Shown: in pieces, positions 19,244 to 21,873 of the stretch
How positions within the stretch are numbered: the stretch's first letter is position 1
How the letters are laid out: each line of letters opens with the position of its first letter
NCBI GenBank assembly: GCA_019649035.1
Contig: BMAT01006964.1
Span: 227,552-249,424 of the forward strand
Length of the DNA: 21,873 nt
Direction of reading: 5' to 3'
Origin: Elysia marginata
Taxonomy: Eukaryota; Mollusca; Gastropoda; Plakobranchidae
Notes under the pieces: generated by a model
What the model was told of the DNA's origin: nothing
The model's input: only the letters and a program-made list of their open reading frames with translations
Databases searched by the model: none
Translations under genes and position numbers: made by a program

Positions 19244-19273
19244 CAGGGTTGGACAAAACCATTGGTTTTGTCC
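19244..19273. repeat. CAGGGTTGG terminus-like word and perfect 10-bp-arm palindrome
   Basis: CAGGGTT is followed by GGACAAAACC-ATT-GGTTTTGTCC, a perfect 10-bp inverted repeat with a 3-base loop. CAG-GG-TTGG-CAAA-like words open many hAT transposon ends, and subterminal hairpins are common there. The opposite end was not found, and CAGGGTTG recurs as a direct repeat near 19296, so the element assignment is tentative. Confidence 0.35.
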
Positions 19274-19646
19274 GGTTCAACATTCAGCATAATTTGCCAG
19301 GGTTGTTCCCCTTACCACAGATAGGCCGACTTTACTAAGTTACCACACTGTTATGGCCCTTGTATTGTACGCGTTATTGGAAGTGGAAAAGAACAAGATC
19401 TGTAGCGGTACCGGTAGTTCTACTGTAGTTCGCAGTCATCAATCTTTTGTGGCGCTACTCAAACTATGTAATTTCCGATTTTGTTTCCAGAATATTTTTT
19501 TGTACAGCGTAACTGACAGTGCTAGTAACAGGAAGAAAATATTAGGGGGGGGGACATATTAAATAGAAATCAACTAAAAAGGAAATAAGCAACAATACAT
19601 AGTGAAGAACAAAAGAATAGAAAATAGAGACATACTTAGATCGCGC
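19274..19646. other. Somewhat GC-richer stretch, no supported gene
   Basis: A plus-strand ATG frame at 19353-19562 begins MALVLYALLEVEKNK and ends in the G9 run. It has a fair start context, but no motif and no second exon to join, so it is not called. Confidence 0.35.
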
Positions 19647-19660
19647 AGAGAGAGAGAGAG

Positions 19661-19698
<38 letters not shown>
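19647..19698. repeat. (GA)n microsatellite
   Basis: About 52 bases of AG repeat with one GC interruption. The Ser-Leu-rich minus-strand frame here is an artefact. Confidence 0.97.
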
Positions 19699-19703
<5 letters not shown>

Positions 19704-20391
19704 AAAAGGGGGAGAAGGATTCGTTGGCATAATTTCAGGGTGCGAGGAAAAAATTAACGAAAGTCAAATAACAGTGGTAGAGACATAAATGGGATAGATA
19801 GAGAGATAGAGATAGATAGACAGAGAGAGAGAGTGAGTGAGTGAGAGAAAAAGAGAGAAAGTGGGAAGAGCGGAGAAAGAAAGCCGAAGGCACTAGTGCA
19901 GACCTAGAGATTGGATGAACAATAGAGACATAAAAAAGAATAAGAAAATAACTTAATCTTTAGTCTGTATTATGGATAAAATAAAATGTGTTCGGCAGGG
20001 TAGGGAAAGCAAAATTATCTTGCGTTGTTAGTCCCCCCCCCCCACACACATAGAAGAGTGATGGAAAGCGATCCTTATGGCTGGACACTGGATGACCACT
20101 CTGGCTGCTGATTAGTTTTAACACCACATAACCCTATGTGGCGGACATTAAAAAGAGCAAGAAAACCAACACCTGGGCGAACTGTCCATCAGTATCGATT
20201 CTAGACTTTGGTCGAATAAGTTCTATAGAAAACAGTAATTAACAAAAAACGTTTCTTCTCCAAGTCAGCAAGAAATAGGGGTTTGTGAGTACTGTACTGT
20301 ATAAAGAAAAGAACAATTAGAGAAAGATTTAGAAGAAAGAGGGTCACCAGTTTATTCACTTAAAAAAAAAAGAAATAACTTGAGGAAGCTA
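19699..20391. repeat. Purine-rich region with GATA/GAGA/GTGA repeats
   Basis: Bases 19793-19861 hold GATA, GAGA and GTGA units; purine richness continues, with interruptions, to about 19975 and again from 20297. A C11 run lies at 20033-20043. Bases 20044-20290 are mixed-composition with a small hairpin (CCACATA/TATGTGG) and no gene. Confidence 0.7.
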
Positions 20392-20487
20392 GGAGAAGAA
20401 GAAATCAAAGATGAAGAAGAAGAAAAAGAAGAAGAAGAAGATTAAGGAGAAGAAGAAGAAGAAGAAGAAGAAGAAGAAGAAGAAGAA
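20392..20487. repeat. GAA-rich tract ending in a pure (GAA)13
   Basis: AGAAGAA-type units with interruptions from 20392, then 13 uninterrupted GAA units at 20449-20487. GAA arrays of this kind can form triplex DNA. Confidence 0.97.
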
Positions 20488-20714
20488 ACGGAGATAGAAA
20501 GATTGCTGTTGTTAAAAGTTCTTTGTAAGCTGAAAAAAAACATTGGGTTAGGAACATAATATGTCTCATTAAACGATTCCTTTTGAACTTTGAACTGTTT
20601 TAGAGGTTACTGCTACGACACTGAAGGTGTGTTGGAAATAACAAAATGTATTGATCTCTAAGCTGTTAGGAGATGTACTTTGTGTCTCCTTGATTAAATA
20701 AGTACGACCCTCTA
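20488..20714. other. No gene seen
   Basis: Ordinary AT-rich sequence between a purine and a pyrimidine tract. Minus-strand frame 20569-20829 has no motif. Confidence 0.4.
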
Positions 20715-21015
20715 ACCTTTCATGAACCTTGTTTCTTTGCCTGTCTTTGTCTGCGATTCCTTCTTTCTTCCTGGCTTTCACGAGCCAGCTCCCCCCTCCC
20801 TTTATTTCTCTTTTATATCTTTCCCTCACTCTCCCTCGTTACTTTGCCCTTTCTATAAAAAAAAATTCTTGTTGTCTCTCACTCTTTCCCCTCTTTCCTT
20901 TCTGTGTCTGTTTTCCCTCTTTGATTATTTTCTGACTTTTAGTGTGACTGTTATTCTGTCTGTTCGGCTGCTATTCTGTTTCTCTATTTTACTCTCTGGT
21001 TCTCCCCCCCCCCAA
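20715..21015. repeat. Pyrimidine-rich tract
   Basis: About 300 bases dominated by C and T, with C10 at 21004-21013. Frames of 118 and 68 codons on the plus strand are Ser/Leu/Phe/Pro-rich products of composition, overlap one another and show no domain. Confidence 0.8.
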
Positions 21016-21203
21016 TCCCCCTTCACACTCACGCTCAGAGCATTTGCCATCACATCTATAACTCGTCACGCGCAGTAGCATAACAACGGTAAACACACGA
21101 TGCAAACAAACATAATTGATGTGAAAGCTTCTATCCAGCACATTTACCTTATGGCGGTTCGATGAGTATTCTTGCATCCAAAATTCAGATGAAGATGATG
21201 AGG
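21016..21203. other. No gene seen
   Basis: Mixed-composition sequence; no supported feature. Confidence 0.4.

Positions 21204-21299
<96 letters not shown>
21204..21299. repeat. Composite (ATT)n-(ATG)n microsatellite
   Basis: About 40 bases of ATT run directly into about 56 bases of ATG. The poly-Ile/poly-Met frame across it is an artefact. Confidence 0.97.
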
Positions 21300-21301
<2 letters not shown>

Positions 21302-21431
21302 AAGCGAAGCAAAGGTTTTAAAATGTCTGTTTACACCCAGAGTACATATTAGGATTGTTTGTTAGTGTTTTCCTGTTATAGAAATTGATATTAAGTCTTG
21401 ATACTGTAACTGACAGAATCACCCCCCCCCC

Positions 21432-21493
21432 TCTTTGCCCTCCATCCCTCTGTCGGAAAGCCGAGCGTCTATTACTAGACCACGACGCCACAC
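21432..21493 (-). mobile_element. Diverged head fragment of the same SINE family
   Basis: On the minus strand from 21493, GTGTGGCGTCGTGGTCTAGT and AATAGACGCTCGGCTTT match the SINE head at 8481-8517 with three differences in 37 bases. Beyond that, similarity fades over the B-box region and stops at a G10 run (C10 at 21422-21431). The body and tail are absent, so this is a 5' fragment. Confidence 0.65.
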
Positions 21494-21643
21494 ATTTCAG
21501 CGGACAGTTTTAAACAACATACCTTCTTATTTCGAATAGGAGCAGCAGATTCTGTCTTATACTCGAGCTTTTCGAGATAAATATACATCTCTCATGACTT
21601 AGCTAAGATTCGGTTCCACTAACATTTTGACCTTCTTCGTTTT

Positions 21644-21743
21644 TGCAATGTTGGCACGTCACATTTTCGGTCCGGTTGCCTTGGCAAATTTGGCTGTCAA
21701 GATATCTCTTACGTTCCGTAGAGCTTTCTGTAAGGCTAGAAGC
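21644..21743 (+). pseudogene. Possible degenerate CCHC zinc-knuckle piece of a retrotransposon
   Basis: The plus strand reads CNVGTSHFRSGCLGKFGCQ, then, one frame over, ISLTFRRAFCKARS. Gag-like proteins of many animal LTR retrotransposons carry CxxCGTSHx4C...GxxCxxC...NHFxxxC. Here the second cysteine is missing and a frameshift splits the array. The reading competes with the open minus-strand frame over the same bases, so the call is weak. Confidence 0.25.
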
Positions 21744-21873
21744 CTCGGGTCATGCCAGAAAGAATGTGGCACTTGAGGGTGGCAAAACTCTGACAGAGTT
21801 GCAGAATGTAACCTATTGACCTGAAGAACCAAGTCTCTGTGGCCAGATTTGCGACTTATCCAAAGTAAAAAAA
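21659..21873 (-). CDS. Partial coding-like frame of unknown function, entering from the right edge
   Basis: The minus strand is open for 70 codons from the window end to a TGA at 21659-21661. It includes SGHRDLVLQVNRLHSATLSE, then PHSFWHDPRLLALQKALRNV and RDILTAKFAKATGPKM. Composition is balanced and GC is higher than the flanks, which is coding-like. After the stop, a shifted frame gives a short basic end (LQKRRRSKC). No start is visible because the upstream part lies outside the window. I do not recognise the family. A last exon, a transposase end or chance are all open, and a plus-strand retroelement reading competes with it. Confidence 0.25.
   Translation of the reverse strand, partial: FLLWISRKSGHRDLVLQVNRLHSATLSEFCHPQVPHSFWHDPRLLALQKALRNVRDILTAKFAKATGPKM

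Noticed and set aside
19353-19562. 69-codon plus-strand ATG frame starting MALVLYALLEVEKNK
   Set aside because: No motif, runs into a G9 homopolymer, and no supporting splice structure.
20722-21078. 118-codon plus-strand frame, plus an overlapping 68-codon frame
   Set aside because: Both come from a pyrimidine-rich tract, overlap in different frames and contain only Ser/Leu/Phe/Pro-type low complexity.
21162-21365. Plus-strand frame with poly-Ile and poly-Met
   Set aside because: Read-through of the (ATT)n-(ATG)n microsatellite.
1-21873. Bacterial or phage-type systems: operons, CRISPR arrays, defence islands
   Set aside because: No regularly spaced repeats with unique spacers, no adjacent same-strand open frames, and the tRNA promoter, SINE and LTR features are eukaryotic.

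Overview
This window looks like nuclear DNA from an animal, most likely a gastropod mollusc. It is AT-rich and full of simple repeats. No operons or long uninterrupted open frames are visible. It carries a eukaryotic-type tRNA gene with internal polymerase III promoter boxes, and decayed pieces of several eukaryotic transposable elements. The mollusc assignment is an inference from the style of the repeats: TTATC- and CTTTA-tailed retroelements, ATCTAG repeats, and long GA/CT, GAA and ATT arrays. I cannot prove the taxon.

Bases 1-2660 are a graveyard of non-LTR retrotransposon (LINE) pieces. A reverse-transcriptase block (VRQGCVLSPSLFNLY) is cut by the left window edge on the minus strand. 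Two copies of the same C-terminal RT region lie in opposite orientations at 802-975 (-) and 1005-1358 (+). A third piece at 1849-2052 (-) covers the degenerate YADD catalytic box. A (TTATC)n tail with AATAAA lies at 2600-2655. A broken PHD-type zinc finger, probably also from a retroelement, is at 3439-3633 (-).

The one clearly intact gene is tRNA-Ala with anticodon CGC at 4013-4084 (-). It keeps the G3:U70 identity pair and is followed by a TTTT terminator. Bases 4196-8480 are mostly microsatellites and featureless AT-rich sequence. A tRNA-derived SINE lies at 8481-8811 (+), and a diverged copy of its head lies at 21432-21493 (-).

From 9.8 to 13.6 kb little is recognisable beyond a purine-rich tract. 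Between 13.6 and 14.7 kb there is a patch of higher GC with short coding-like stretches. It could be exons of an unidentified gene or its relic. A 157-bp MITE with pogo/Tigger-like ends lies at 15841-15997. A well-preserved solo LTR lies at 16375-16702 (-), with TG...CA ends, a 4-bp target duplication, TATA box, polyadenylation signal and two heat-shock-element-like dimers. A second GC-raised island is at 17163-17418.

The last 3.5 kb consists of long pyrimidine or purine tracts and microsatellites. At the right edge are a coding-like minus-strand frame and, on the other strand, a possible degenerate retroviral-type zinc knuckle. I found no complete protein-coding gene and no novel multi-gene system. 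The best leads are the solo LTR with its stress-type promoter, the inverted LINE pair, the MITE, and the unassigned coding-like islands.
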